The notes below the pieces were generated by a model. The model saw only the letters and a program-made list of their open reading frames with translations. It made no database searches and was not told the origin of the DNA. From positions 1,019,001 to 1,083,000 of the forward strand of contig NZ_CP066167.1 of the NCBI RefSeq assembly GCF_016132545.1: DNA of 64,000 nt, in the 5' to 3' direction. Both the position numbers and the translations under genes were made by a program. Source of the stretch: Spongiibacter nanhainus (GTDB taxonomy: Bacteria > Pseudomonadota > Gammaproteobacteria > Pseudomonadales > Spongiibacteraceae). Shown here piece after piece: positions 7,520 to 16,714 of this stretch (the first letter of the stretch is position 1; each line of letters opens with the position of its first letter).

Positions 7520-10500
7520 ATGGCGACACCCACGATTTCACTGGACGACAAATACGCACTGGATACCACCCGGGCCTACCTGACCGGGATCGAGGCGCTG
7601 GTGCGCTTACCCATCCTGCAACATCAGCGTGATATGGAACGAGGCCTCAATACCGCCGGCTTTGTGTCGGGTTATCGCGGCTCCCCGCTGGGTGGCCTGG
7701 ACCAAGCTTTATGGCACGCTCAAGCCTTTCTCGACAAACACAATATTACCTTTCAACCGGGGGTTAACGAGGACCTGGCGGCCACCGCAGTGCGGGGCAG
7801 TCAGGAGGTAGGGCTGTTTCCCGGCGCCCGCTACGATGGTGTGTTTGGCATGTGGTACGGCAAAGGGCCGGGGGTGGACCGCAGTATGGATGTATTCAAG
7901 CACGCCAACGCGGTGGGCACGTCCAAATACGGTGGTGTGCTGGCGGTGGCGGGGGATGACCACGCCGCCAAGTCGTCCAGTTTGCCCCACCAGTCTGAGC
8001 ATATGTTTATCGGCGCCTCGATTCCGGTGTTAGCGCCGGCCAATGTGCAGGAGGTATTGGACCTGGGAGTGTTTGGTTGGGAGCTCTCCCGCTACTGCGG
8101 CTGCTGGGTAGGGCTAAAAGCCATTACCGAGAATATGGACTCGGCGATTTCCGCCGAGATCGATCCCGGTCGCATTAATATTGTTATTCCCGACACCTTT
8201 GAGTTGCCGGCAGACGGTGTTCATATTCGCCTGCCGGATAACCCCTTGGACCAAGAACGGCGCCTTAACAAGTACAAGATTTACGCCGCTCGGGAATTTG
8301 CCCTGGCCAATAAACTGAACCGAGTGGTTATCGACAGCCCCAATCCGCGGCTGGGTATTATCACCAGTGGTAAAGCCTACCTGGACGTTCTGCAAGCCCT
8401 GGAGGACCTGGGTATCGATCAGCAGCAGGCGGCCCATATCGGCCTGCGGGTCTACAAAGTGGGTATGCCCTGGCCGCTGGAGCCAGTGGCTACTCACTGC
8501 TTTGCCGAAGGCCTGGAGGAGATTCTGGTGGTGGAAGAAAAACGCTCCATCATCGAGGACCAATTGACCGGCCAGCTCTACAACTGGTCGGTGGACAGGC
8601 GTCCCCGGGTGATTGGTGAGTTCGACGAACAGGGCCGGGATTTGCTGCCCAACCTCAGTGAGCTGACGCCGGCGATGGTGGCTCGCGCTATCGCCGGGCG
8701 CATCGGTCGTTTTTATCAAAGCGAAGAGATTGAAAAGCGCCTGCGCTTTTATGATCAGAAGGAGCAGCGCCTGGCAGCCCAGCGGGACAAAATTGCTCGG
8801 TTGCCCCACTACTGCTCCGGCTGCCCTCACAATACCTCGACCCAGGTGCCCGAAGGCAGCATCGCCCTGGGGGGTATCGGCTGCCATTACATGGGCACCT
8901 TTATGTCCAGTCGCCCCGCCAAAACCTTTACCCAGATGGGCGGTGAGGGAGTGACCTGGGTGGGGCAGGCGCCTTTCACTGACAATCCCCATATGTTCCA
9001 GAATTTGGGGGACGGTACTTACTTTCACTCCGGTCTGTTGGCAATCCGCCAGGCTATCGCCGCTGGGGTGAATATCACCTACAAGATTCTCTACAACGAT
9101 GCGGTGGCCATGACCGGCGGGCAGCCAGTGGACGGTTCATTGAGTGTGGAGCAAATGATTACCCAGCTCCGCGGCGAGGGAGTCGAGCGGGTCGCTCTGG
9201 TCTCCGACCACCCAGAGAAATGGCGCCACATGAAGGGAGACAAACTCACCGTTCACCACCGGGATGATTTGATGGCGGTGCAAAAGACCCTGCGGGATAC
9301 CGAGGGCACCACCATCCTACTCTACGAGCAGACCTGCGCGGCAGAGAAACGCCGCCGTCGCAAAAAGGGTTTAATGGAAGATCCCGATCGCCGCATCTTT
9401 ATCAACCATGCCGTCTGTGAAGGCTGCGGCGATTGTGGCAAAAAATCCAACTGCCTGTCGGTGATTCCCCGGGAGACCGAATTGGGACGCAAGCGCCAGA
9501 TCGATCAGAGTGCCTGTAATAAAGACTATTCCTGTGTAAACGGCTTTTGCCCCAGTTTTGTCTCGGTGATAGGTGGTAGCCTTAAGAAAAGCACAGGCGC
9601 GGCGGACTCCGAGACCTCATTTCCACCCTTGCCCGAACCGGCGATGCCTGACCTGGATCGACCGTGGAATATTGTGGTGACCGGCGTTGGTGGAACGGGT
9701 GTGCTGACCATAACTGCGGTACTGGCGATGGCCGCCCATATCGAAGGCAAGGGCTGCGCCACCATGAATCAGACCGGTTTGGCACAGAAGTTTGGGCCGG
9801 TGGTCAGTCACCTGCGTGTGGCTAATCAGCAGGAGCAAATCAATGCGGTGCGGATTCCCGCTGGCGACGCCGATCTGCTGATTGGTTGCGACCTGGTGGT
9901 CAGTACCAACGACGAGGCCCTGGCCAAACTGAACAATGAGCGCTCCCACGCCGTAGTGAACGACGCCGAGTTGCCCACCTCTGAATTTGTTTACAACCCC
10001 AATGCCTCCTTCCCCGGCGACTCCATGCGACGCTTGATCGAAGAGGAGGTGGGTAAAGACAAAGTCCGCTTCCTGGATGCTACCGAGTTGGCCAATCACC
10101 TACTGGGTGATGCGGTCGCCACTAACTTCTTTATGTTGGGCTATGCCTATCAGTCAGGCTTGATTCCGGTCAGTGCCGAGGCCATTGAGCAGGCCATCGA
10201 CCTTAATAATGTAGCGGTGGAGTTTAACCAGCAGGCTTTTTTGTGGGGCCGCCGGGCGGCAGTGGATCTCGACGCGGTACGTCGCGTCGCCGGGGTAGAG
10301 GCCACTCATTGGCAGGCTTTGGACGACGTCGACGACATTATTGATTTTCGGGTTAAGCACCTCACCGACTATCAGGATGCCGCCTATGCCCAGCGCTACC
10401 GCGAGCTGGTTGAGCGCGTTCGCACCCGGGAGATCGCCATTGTCGGGGATAGTGCTGCGACAGACGGCGATCAGACCGAGCTGGTGTTGACCCGTGCTGT

Positions 10501-11020
10501 GGCCAAGGCGCTGCACAAATTGATGGCTTACAAGGATGAGTATGAGGTGGCTCGGCTATACAGCAACGGCGACTTTCTCCGCGACTTGGCTGAGCACTTT
10601 GAGGGCGACTACAAACTGCGTTTCCATTTGGCGCCGCCGATTCTTGCCCGCAAGGACCCTGATACTGGCTTGCCGAGAAAGCGCACTTTCTCTGGCTGGG
10701 CGCTGCCGGTGTTTGGCGTGTTGGCCAAACTGAAATTTCTGCGGGGCAGCCGCTTAGACCCCTTTGCCTACAGCAAAGAGCGGCAGATGGAGAGAGCCAT
10801 GATTGACGGCTTTCTGGAGGAGCTGGAAGTGATACTGGCCAAGCTGGATCGCCACAATCGTCACGCCGCTGTGGAGGCGGTGCAAGCGGTGGAAACCATT
10901 CGGGGCTTTGGCCACGTAAAATTGTCTGCCATCGCCCAATACCAGCAAGAACGGGAGCAGCGCCTGAGCCGATTGGATGGCGAGCCCGTGCAGTTTGTCG
11001 AGGTGGATTCGGCGGCGTAA
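7520..11020 (+). CDS. Indolepyruvate ferredoxin oxidoreductase, fused subunits
   Basis: A 1166-residue enzyme of the 2-oxoacid:ferredoxin oxidoreductase superfamily, normal for the fused proteobacterial form (about 1150-1190). It oxidatively decarboxylates aryl pyruvates or related 2-oxoacids to acyl-CoA, passing electrons to ferredoxin. In order it carries a pyrimidine-binding TPP domain, a cysteine/TPP-binding region (YCSGCPHNTS then GGIGCHYMGTF, about residues 430-465), cysteine clusters for iron-sulfur centres (VCEGCGDCGKKSNC near 631; ACNKDYSCVNGFC near 660), and a gamma domain (VTGVGGTGVLT near 718). Start ATG at 7520. No ferredoxin gene is adjacent, so it is a stand-alone unit that may serve aromatic amino acid or 2-oxoacid breakdown. 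Confidence 0.92.
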   Translation: MATPTISLDDKYALDTTRAYLTGIEALVRLPILQHQRDMERGLNTAGFVSGYRGSPLGGLDQALWHAQAFLDKHNITFQPGVNEDLAATAVRGSQEVGLFPGARYDGVFGMWYGKGPGVDRSMDVFKHANAVGTSKYGGVLAVAGDDHAAKSSSLPHQSEHMFIGASIPVLAPANVQEVLDLGVFGWELSRYCGCWVGLKAITENMDSAISAEIDPGRINIVIPDTFELPADGVHIRLPDNPLDQERRLNKYKIYAAREFALANKLNRVVIDSPNPRLGIITSGKAYLDVLQALEDLGIDQQQAAHIGLRVYKVGMPWPLEPVATHCFAEGLEEILVVEEKRSIIEDQLTGQLYNWSVDRRPRVIGEFDEQGRDLLPNLSELTPAMVARAIAGRIGRFYQSEEIEKRLRFYDQKEQRLAAQRDKIARLPHYCSGCPHNTSTQVPEGSIALGGIGCHYMGTFMSSRPAKTFTQMGGEGVTWVGQAPFTDNPHMFQNLGDGTYFHSGLLAIRQAIAAGVNITYKILYNDAVAMTGGQPVDGSLSVEQMITQLRGEGVERVALVSDHPEKWRHMKGDKLTVHHRDDLMAVQKTLRDTEGTTILLYEQTCAAEKRRRRKKGLMEDPDRRIFINHAVCEGCGDCGKKSNCLSVIPRETELGRKRQIDQSACNKDYSCVNGFCPSFVSVIGGSLKKSTGAADSETSFPPLPEPAMPDLDRPWNIVVTGVGGTGVLTITAVLAMAAHIEGKGCATMNQTGLAQKFGPVVSHLRVANQQEQINAVRIPAGDADLLIGCDLVVSTNDEALAKLNNERSHAVVNDAELPTSEFVYNPNASFPGDSMRRLIEEEVGKDKVRFLDATELANHLLGDAVATNFFMLGYAYQSGLIPVSAEAIEQAIDLNNVAVEFNQQAFLWGRRAAVDLDAVRRVAGVEATHWQALDDVDDIIDFRVKHLTDYQDAAYAQRYRELVERVRTREIAIVGDSAATDGDQTELVLTRAVAKALHKLMAYKDEYEVARLYSNGDFLRDLAEHFEGDYKLRFHLAPPILARKDPDTGLPRKRTFSGWALPVFGVLAKLKFLRGSRLDPFAYSKERQMERAMIDGFLEELEVILAKLDRHNRHAAVEAVQAVETIRGFGHVKLSAIAQYQQEREQRLSRLDGEPVQFVEVDSAA

Positions 11021-11106
11021 AATGCCAATGAACGCCGCCTTTTGCCTGCCCGCTGCGATCAAATTCATTACACTATCGCGATGGTTGTGACAGACGAGGA
11101 GTCGCG

Positions 11107-12297
11107 ATGACGGTGTGTTTCGATGCTTGGGGTTTTCTCAAGAACTCATTGGCGGTGAAAGGCTTGGTGCTAAGCGGATTGCTTGTGTTTACCGGCATGG
11201 TCTATGCCGCTGCGGATGCTGACCGCTCTAGTGATAACGCCAAGGCCGATAAAGGCGTAGCGGCGAGCCCCGCGCCAGACAACTGTGCTGCCAGGCGCTA
11301 TGTCTTCAGTTGGAACCTGTCCGATCACTGCGCCGGTGAACCCCGCGGCGGTACCTCTACCGGCGCGCCAGTCACCCTGGATACTGAACCCTCGCTAGCC
11401 TGGAAAGCGCTGCAAGAGCCTGAACTGAGTGACTTTGAACGGGACCGCCGGGCCATTCTCGCTATGGCGGGTGGCTACCGGGCCAGCTTTGAGTTTTTGG
11501 AGACGGTGGGCTATGCCCCAGATTTTGAGCCGGCGCGCCCCTACCAGAGCTGGGGCACAGAATATATCTACGTGGTGGAAGACAGCGGCGACTTTATTAG
11601 CCTGCAACACATTATGGTGATGTTCTTTCACCAAGACGGTGAACTGGTTGGGCCGATGGTGATGAAGCACTGGCGTCAGGACTGGCAGTACCAGGATGCC
11701 GAGATTCTCGAGTATCGCGGCAAGGGTAAATGGCAAACCCGCAAGCTGGACAAGGCGCAGCGCAAAGGCCGTTGGTCGCAGCACGTCTACCACGTGGATG
11801 ACTCGCCCCGTTACGCTTCGGTGGGCAGTTGGGAGCACACCGACAGTTTTTCGGTTTGGGAGAGCGGCCAGACCTGGCGTCCGCTACCGCGCCGGGAGTC
11901 CAGCGTGCGGGATGACTACGATCTGTTGGAGGGGCTTAATCGGCATATTATTCTGCCCACAGGCTGGGTGCAGGAGGAAGAGAATCGCAAAAGGCGGCTG
12001 GACAGGACGCCAAGCTATGTGGCCAAGGAGCTGGGTAATAACCGCTACCAGCGTATTAAGGATTTTGATTGGCAGGCCGGGGACGCCTATTGGCGGGAGA
12101 CAGGGCCGTTTTGGAAAGCGGTCAGGGCCTATTGGCAGGCGCAGGAAGAAAAGGACGCGGCGATAGAAGTACGTCGCCGTCACAAGGGGACACCGATGTT
12201 TGCGGTCATGTTTGAGCTCGCCGAGCGGTATCGTGATGGGGAGGTTGATGATCCTAAGGCGGCGGTTGCGGATGCCTTGGCGCCTTTTGTTCGGTAA
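11107..12297 (+). CDS. DUF6607-like secreted protein
   Basis: A 396-residue protein with an N-terminal membrane or signal segment (LVLSGLLVFTGMVYAAADA, near residues 20-38). The mature part is rich in Trp and Tyr with conserved-looking blocks AILAMAGGYRASFEFLETVG, MVMKHWRQDWQYQDAEILEY and WTRHV-like WSQHVYHVDDSPRYASVGSW. This layout matches proteins annotated as DUF6607; that name is from memory of the family and was not searched. Function is unknown; an envelope location is inferred from the leader. GACGAGGAG at 11094-11102 is the ribosome site. It stands alone, 86 bp after the oxidoreductase gene. Confidence 0.65.
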   Translation: MTVCFDAWGFLKNSLAVKGLVLSGLLVFTGMVYAAADADRSSDNAKADKGVAASPAPDNCAARRYVFSWNLSDHCAGEPRGGTSTGAPVTLDTEPSLAWKALQEPELSDFERDRRAILAMAGGYRASFEFLETVGYAPDFEPARPYQSWGTEYIYVVEDSGDFISLQHIMVMFFHQDGELVGPMVMKHWRQDWQYQDAEILEYRGKGKWQTRKLDKAQRKGRWSQHVYHVDDSPRYASVGSWEHTDSFSVWESGQTWRPLPRRESSVRDDYDLLEGLNRHIILPTGWVQEEENRKRRLDRTPSYVAKELGNNRYQRIKDFDWQAGDAYWRETGPFWKAVRAYWQAQEEKDAAIEVRRRHKGTPMFAVMFELAERYRDGEVDDPKAAVADALAPFVR

Positions 12298-12323
12298 GCG
12301 GTGTTGTGTAAATCCATCCGTCC

Positions 12324-12520
12324 CGTAGGGTGGACATCGATGTATATGTCCACCGGGGATTGGCGCGGTGGTTGGGCATGGCGGACACAAAAGCGGTGTC
12401 CGCCCTACGGGGTGGTTGGGTCATCGGATCCCGCGTAGGGTGGACATCGATTTATATGTCCACCGGGGATTGGCGCGGTGGTTGGGCATGGCGGACACAA
12501 AAACGGTGTCCGCCATACGG
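12324..12520. repeat. Duplicated palindromic intergenic repeat
   Basis: Two 87-bp copies (12324-12410 and 12434-12520) differ at three positions and are separated by 23 bp. Each copy begins CGTAGGGTGGACAT and ends GTGTCCGCC-CTACGG, so the outer ends are complementary. Each also holds two inner hairpins: GGTGGACAT/ATGTCCACC and GGCGGACAC/GTGTCCGCC. A related degenerate palindrome (GGTTGGGTGTAACGCC ... AAACCCAAC) follows at about 12527-12566. These resemble the GTAGGGTGG-type REP/MITE-like repeats common between genes in beta- and gammaproteobacteria. They could form cruciforms or act as a bidirectional terminator between the convergent genes. Confidence 0.8.
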
Positions 12521-12577
12521 TATGTGGGTTGGGTGTAACGCCGCGATATCCAATGTAAACCCAACACCGTCATGGCG

Positions 12578-12991
12578 CTACTTCCGGGCTTCGTCCAGCA
12601 GCGTCTCGGCCTCTTCGGCACTGATGGGGGTAAACGCTCCCAGCCCACACGATGCCCCAGGCATAAATCCACCGCCGATATCTTCCAGCACGGTAATTAC
12701 GTCCACGTCGCACAGTTGATTGAGGGAGGTGCGATACATCAGCGTTTTATGCCGAGACAGCCCAGGGCAGGGGTGGGGGAGTTGGTTAAGGTAAACCTCC
12801 TTGCCGCGCATGTAAAACAGCACATTCTCCCGGTCCACCACCTTGAGTTGATCAATACGGTTGATGGCAACACAGCGCTGACTGGACGCCTCTGTGCCGG
12901 TGGCCTCGGTTTCTGCGTGGGCCAAGGTAGCGCCAACAAAAAGCGGTGCAGCACACACCGCAGCCCTTAAAAATCGGCGAATCTTATTCAT
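12578..12991 (-). CDS. DUF6491-like secreted protein
   Basis: A 137-residue protein with a clear signal peptide (MNKIRRFLRAAVCAAPLFVG ending TLAHAE). The mature part has the pattern QRCVAINRIDQLKVVDRENV, VLFYMRGKEVYLNQLPHPCPGL and a C-terminal CGLGAFTPISAEEAETLL, with paired cysteines. This matches small periplasmic proteins I know as DUF6491; the assignment is by eye. Function unknown. It converges on the DUF6607-like gene across the palindromic repeat, and the ABM protein gene lies 33 bp upstream on the same strand. Confidence 0.65.
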   Translation of the reverse strand: MNKIRRFLRAAVCAAPLFVGATLAHAETEATGTEASSQRCVAINRIDQLKVVDRENVLFYMRGKEVYLNQLPHPCPGLSRHKTLMYRTSLNQLCDVDVITVLEDIGGGFMPGASCGLGAFTPISAEEAETLLDEARK

Positions 12992-13024
12992 GGTATCAGT
13001 GCCTCGTCGTTTGCTATTGCGCGG

Positions 13025-13330
13025 TCAGGAGACCGCGACTTCAAAGCCCTCGAACTCCGGATGCCCCAGGTACATGCCCTTGTTGTCGCCGGCGTTGCGG
13101 TGGGCGGCGCGAAAGGCTTCTGACTTCGTCCAGGCTTCGAAGGCTTCCCGGGATTCCCACACGCTGTGAGAAGCATATAGCGTATGGTCCTCGCGCTCCG
13201 GCCCCCTCAGTAGCTGGAATTCCTTGAAACCCGGCACGCCCGCCAGGTGGGTGTCGCGGGTGCGCCACACTTCTTCAAAGTTGGCCTCCTCGCCGAGGGT
13301 GATACGGAATCGGTTCATGGCGATATACAT
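13025..13330 (-). CDS. ABM-type monooxygenase (possible heme-degrading)
   Basis: A 101-residue protein of the dimeric ferredoxin-like antibiotic biosynthesis monooxygenase (ABM) family: MYIAMNRFRITLGEEANFEE at the start, LAGVPGFKEFQLLRGP in the middle and VWESREAFEAWTKSEAF, with HRNAG, in the second half. The last block is the one also seen in IsdG/HmoB-type heme-degrading monooxygenases. It is divergent from a siderophore receptor gene and a Fur-box-like site lies between them, which supports a role in iron or heme use. The enzyme could instead act on a quinone or another small molecule. The DUF6491-like gene follows on the same strand. Confidence 0.8.
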   Translation of the reverse strand: MYIAMNRFRITLGEEANFEEVWRTRDTHLAGVPGFKEFQLLRGPEREDHTLYASHSVWESREAFEAWTKSEAFRAAHRNAGDNKGMYLGHPEFEGFEVAVS

Positions 13331-13450
13331 AGGGTACTCCTTCGTAATTCTTGCAGGCGCAAAGGTCGCGGCTGCGGTTATTAAGCCTCAGAGAGATGCT
13401 ACCTCCAAGCTTGGGGCGCTTTCCATCCCATTGTTTGCTAATAAATATGC

Positions 13451-13470
13451 AAATGATAATGATTGACAAT
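13451..13470. promoter_or_regulatory. Fur-box-like operator
   Basis: AAATGATAATGATTGACAAT is close to the 19-bp Fur consensus built of GATAAT hexamers. It lies about 120 bp upstream of the divergent ABM gene and about 85 bp upstream of the siderophore receptor gene, so one site could repress both when iron is plentiful. Confidence 0.65.
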
Positions 13471-13553
13471 AAGTTTAAGTAAAAATACAGTGCTGCCTTT
13501 CAGGAGCAAATGTCTCGCTGCTGTACACAGACATATTTACAGGAAGGCAGAAT

Positions 13554-15647
13554 ATGAAATCATCATTCCCCCCGTTACGCGCCCTTAACATGCTGCCCAT
13601 GGCGGCGGCGATTGTATTTGCCAATCAGACGGTCTTCGCTGAAGACAACAAGCAGAAAACCCTGGAAAACGTCTATGTTTACGGCGAGCAGGGCGAAACC
13701 GATACCGCTACCAAGTTGGATCTGACCATCTTTGAAACTCCGCAGACGGTGACTGCCGTATCCCGGGTTCAGCTTGATGAATTTGCCCTCAATAGCATCA
13801 ATGATGTGCTGGATTACACCCCCGGGGTGACCGTCGAGGAGGTCGAGACCGATCGCACCTACTACACAGCCCGAGGCTTCGATATTGTTAATTTTCAGTA
13901 CGACGGTGTCGGCGTGCCCTTTACCGTAGGTAATAACCACGGCCAGCAAGACACCGCGATCTTTGAGCGAGTCGATGTGGTCAAGGGCGCTGCTGGCCTA
14001 GTTACCGGCTTGGCCAACCCATCCGCCACCGTTAACTTTGTACGCAAGCGTCCCACCAAAGAGCTCCAGGCCAGCGGCGGCGTGTCAGTCAATGAATGGA
14101 ATGGTGTGCGGGTCGACGGTGATGTGTCTGGGGCGTTTAACGAGCGTGTAAGAGCGCGTTTAGTTATAGCGCGGGATAACTCTGATTCTTACCTGGACCG
14201 CCATGAAGACCAGCGGGACGTGCTCTACGGGATTGTTGAGACCGACCTCAGCGACAGCACCTTACTGACGGTAGGCCACAGTTACGACAGTTCAGATTCT
14301 GACGCTGTACTGTGGGGCGCCTTGCCGCTGCTTTACAGTGATGGCTCGCAAACCGACTACGATGTTTCCACCAACACCGCTCCAGACTGGACCTTTGCCA
14401 ACAGTGAGAGCAATCAGACCTTTATTGAGCTAAAGCAGTACTTGAGTGAGCGTTGGACCTTGAATGCTATTTATACGCGCAATGACTACAAGTACGAATC
14501 CCGGCTGTTCTATGTCTATGGTGCCCCCAATAGCGCTGCCGATGAGTCTGGGCTCGGCGCCCAAGGTAGTGATTACAATAGCGAAGAAGAACAGAATATT
14601 TATGACCTTTATGTGTCTGGCGATTTTACCTTTGCCGGCCGTGATCACCAGCTGGTGGTGGGGTTGAATTACGCCGATATTCAAACCGATGCGGCATCCT
14701 ACTACGACAACGAAAATGGCTACCCCACCGAGTTGGGACCAGACTGGGCCAAGGGTAACTATCCCGAGCCGGTTTTTGACGATCATGACCCCGCCACTGA
14801 AACCACGGATATCAAACAGACCCACAAAGCGCTGTACCTATCTTCGCGACTGAATCTAACTGACGCACTGTCAGTACTGCTGGGGGTGCGCCGGGCGGAG
14901 CTAACTCAGGAAGGGCAGAGCTACGGTGGTCCCTCGGATACTGATGCCGAGGAAACAGTTCCCTACTACGGTGTAACCTACCAGTTTGCTGAAACTTGGA
15001 TGGCCTACAGTAGCTATAGCGAAGTCTTTAAACAGCAGACATTTGTTAGTGACCAGTTTCTGCCGCTCGGGGCAAACACCGGCGAAAATACCGAAATCGG
15101 TGTTAAGAAATCCTTTAATCATGATCGCGCTACCCTCACTTTGGCGGTATTTCAGTCTGAGCACGATAATCTCGGCGAATTCACAGGCCGAGACCCAGAT
15201 ACCGGTACGGCTTTCTACGCCGCCCGTCAGTTTGAGGCCGACGGCTATGAGCTGGAGTTTGCCGGTGAAGTGATAGAGGGTTTCAACCTCAGTGCCGGCT
15301 ATACCAAGGTCAATATCGAGGATGACCAGGGCAATGACGTTAGGCCCTTTGTGCCTGAGCAGTTAGTTAAGCTGTCTGCCTCTTACCGTGTGCCCGCTAT
15401 GCCTGCTTTAAAAGTGAGTGGTGTTGTAAAGTGGCAGGACAGCACCGAAACCGCTGGTAATGGGGTGGAGCAGGACGCCTATACTGTGGCGGATTTGGCA
15501 CTGAAGTATGCGGTAACAGAGAAGGTATCTGTCGGCGTAAATGTGAAAAATATCACCGATGAAAAATTCTTTAACAGCCTGTATTGGGATCAGGCTTTCT
15601 ACGCGGCGCCGAGACATATGCAGGCCAGTGTAACCTGGCAATACTAA
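13554..15647 (+). CDS. TonB-dependent siderophore receptor
   Basis: A 697-residue outer-membrane receptor of the ferric-siderophore type (FhuE/FpvA-like group). It has a signal peptide ending VFANQTVFAED, a TonB-box-like VYVYGEQ, and a plug with TPQTVTAVSR-like FETPQTVTAVSR, DVLDYTPGVTVEE and VDVVKGAAGLVTGLANPSAT, the pattern diagnostic of siderophore receptors. The barrel ends MQASVTWQY with the terminal aromatic. AGGAAGG precedes the ATG. A Fur-box-like site lies upstream and an AraC-type regulator gene overlaps its 3' end, so iron control, perhaps with siderophore sensing, is likely. The siderophore is unknown and no biosynthesis genes lie nearby. Confidence 0.93.
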   Translation: MKSSFPPLRALNMLPMAAAIVFANQTVFAEDNKQKTLENVYVYGEQGETDTATKLDLTIFETPQTVTAVSRVQLDEFALNSINDVLDYTPGVTVEEVETDRTYYTARGFDIVNFQYDGVGVPFTVGNNHGQQDTAIFERVDVVKGAAGLVTGLANPSATVNFVRKRPTKELQASGGVSVNEWNGVRVDGDVSGAFNERVRARLVIARDNSDSYLDRHEDQRDVLYGIVETDLSDSTLLTVGHSYDSSDSDAVLWGALPLLYSDGSQTDYDVSTNTAPDWTFANSESNQTFIELKQYLSERWTLNAIYTRNDYKYESRLFYVYGAPNSAADESGLGAQGSDYNSEEEQNIYDLYVSGDFTFAGRDHQLVVGLNYADIQTDAASYYDNENGYPTELGPDWAKGNYPEPVFDDHDPATETTDIKQTHKALYLSSRLNLTDALSVLLGVRRAELTQEGQSYGGPSDTDAEETVPYYGVTYQFAETWMAYSSYSEVFKQQTFVSDQFLPLGANTGENTEIGVKKSFNHDRATLTLAVFQSEHDNLGEFTGRDPDTGTAFYAARQFEADGYELEFAGEVIEGFNLSAGYTKVNIEDDQGNDVRPFVPEQLVKLSASYRVPAMPALKVSGVVKWQDSTETAGNGVEQDAYTVADLALKYAVTEKVSVGVNVKNITDEKFFNSLYWDQAFYAAPRHMQASVTWQY

Positions 15648-16618
15648 GCCGTTAATAACGCAGAGAGTTTTTCTGGCTCCTCAGGCATGATCGCCCTGGC
15701 CACCAAGTCGCCAGGGCAGTTAAAACGTTTCGTATAGTATCGGGCTCGCTCAAGCTGCTGTTGCTGTAAAAGTGGTTTGAAACTCGTTGCGACTGCGTTC
15801 AAATTGTCGGTTAACTCTACTGTGGAGACGCCCATAAAATAGGCCAGTTCTGTTTCACTGCAGCTGGAGAAGCGTAGGCGTTGGTCGATGATCATACGAG
15901 CGCAATCGACTAGGTCCCGGTCTTCAAATATCGATTGCTGGAGGCCCTTAATTTGGGTTTCCAGGTTTTGCTGCATGTTCAGATCTGCAGTGCTGAGGTT
16001 GTAATCGAGATAGTCTTCGGAAAAGTAAATGGCGTCCCGGTTCTGCTGGAAGGACAGCTCACATTGGAAAAAGTCGCTGAAGGTGTCGGTAAAGCGATAG
16101 CCCGGGTCCGGGAAGCTAAGACTGATCGAACTTGGCTGCCACAGTCCGTCGGTAAGTTGACCTAGCAACATAAACATCTGCGCACTACCCAGCAAATTAC
16201 GCTGGGGATAGTAATGACTACTGTAGGGTGTTGTGGGTTTGTACAGGCAGACTTGTCCGTCTGCAATGTGATGTTGCCAACATCCGCTATCCTGATAATA
16301 CAGCGAGTAGTTATCAGCGTGATTGAGGGCGCTGCGAAGATCCAGGCTGAATGACGCAATTTTGGCTGTCAGGCCCAGATGTGGCACCGTAAGGTTTTGG
16401 GCGATATGCAGTGCGAAGTCATGGCAGTGATAGGTGCGTGCAAGCTCCTCGATGACAAGGTTGAACATATGACTGGGAACAAAGCACTCCGGGTAGTTGA
16501 GTAAAACTCTGGACAGCCCCAGTTCCTTAAGGGCATTTTTGTGGTCAATACCCAAGGCGTCGCATGCGCGCAGGAAGGCGTTGGCGATATCTTTTTCATC
16601 GGACAGAAAGCGTTTCAT
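15644..16618 (-). CDS. AraC-family regulator with a reduced DNA-binding domain
   Basis: A 324-residue protein whose N-terminal two thirds match the arabinose-binding-like domain of OruR/ToxR-type AraC regulators (NAFLRACDALGIDHKNALKE; LARTYHCHDFALHIAQ). The first helix-turn-helix is recognisable (ETELAYFMGVSTVELTDNL followed by SFKPLLQQQQLERARYY). The second HTH, normally ending in a GFSExSAFxRAFKRW-like block, is not there; the end is NCPGDLVARAIMPEEPEKLS. The gene overlaps the siderophore receptor gene by 4 bp, tail to tail. It may be a truncated or diverged regulator of that receptor. Confidence 0.75.
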   Translation of the reverse strand: MKRFLSDEKDIANAFLRACDALGIDHKNALKELGLSRVLLNYPECFVPSHMFNLVIEELARTYHCHDFALHIAQNLTVPHLGLTAKIASFSLDLRSALNHADNYSLYYQDSGCWQHHIADGQVCLYKPTTPYSSHYYPQRNLLGSAQMFMLLGQLTDGLWQPSSISLSFPDPGYRFTDTFSDFFQCELSFQQNRDAIYFSEDYLDYNLSTADLNMQQNLETQIKGLQQSIFEDRDLVDCARMIIDQRLRFSSCSETELAYFMGVSTVELTDNLNAVATSFKPLLQQQQLERARYYTKRFNCPGDLVARAIMPEEPEKLSALLTA

Positions 16619-16714
16619 AGCGCGCCGGTCTTTTCGTCGTCATCAACACGATTGATATAAGCAAATTTCACGCCGTTGTGATAGTTATTCAGTTGATCGC
16701 GAAGGAGCTAAACC

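Noticed and set aside
8114-9028. Long minus-strand frame (304 residues)
   Set aside because: It lies wholly antisense to the oxidoreductase gene and its composition is that of a shadow frame.
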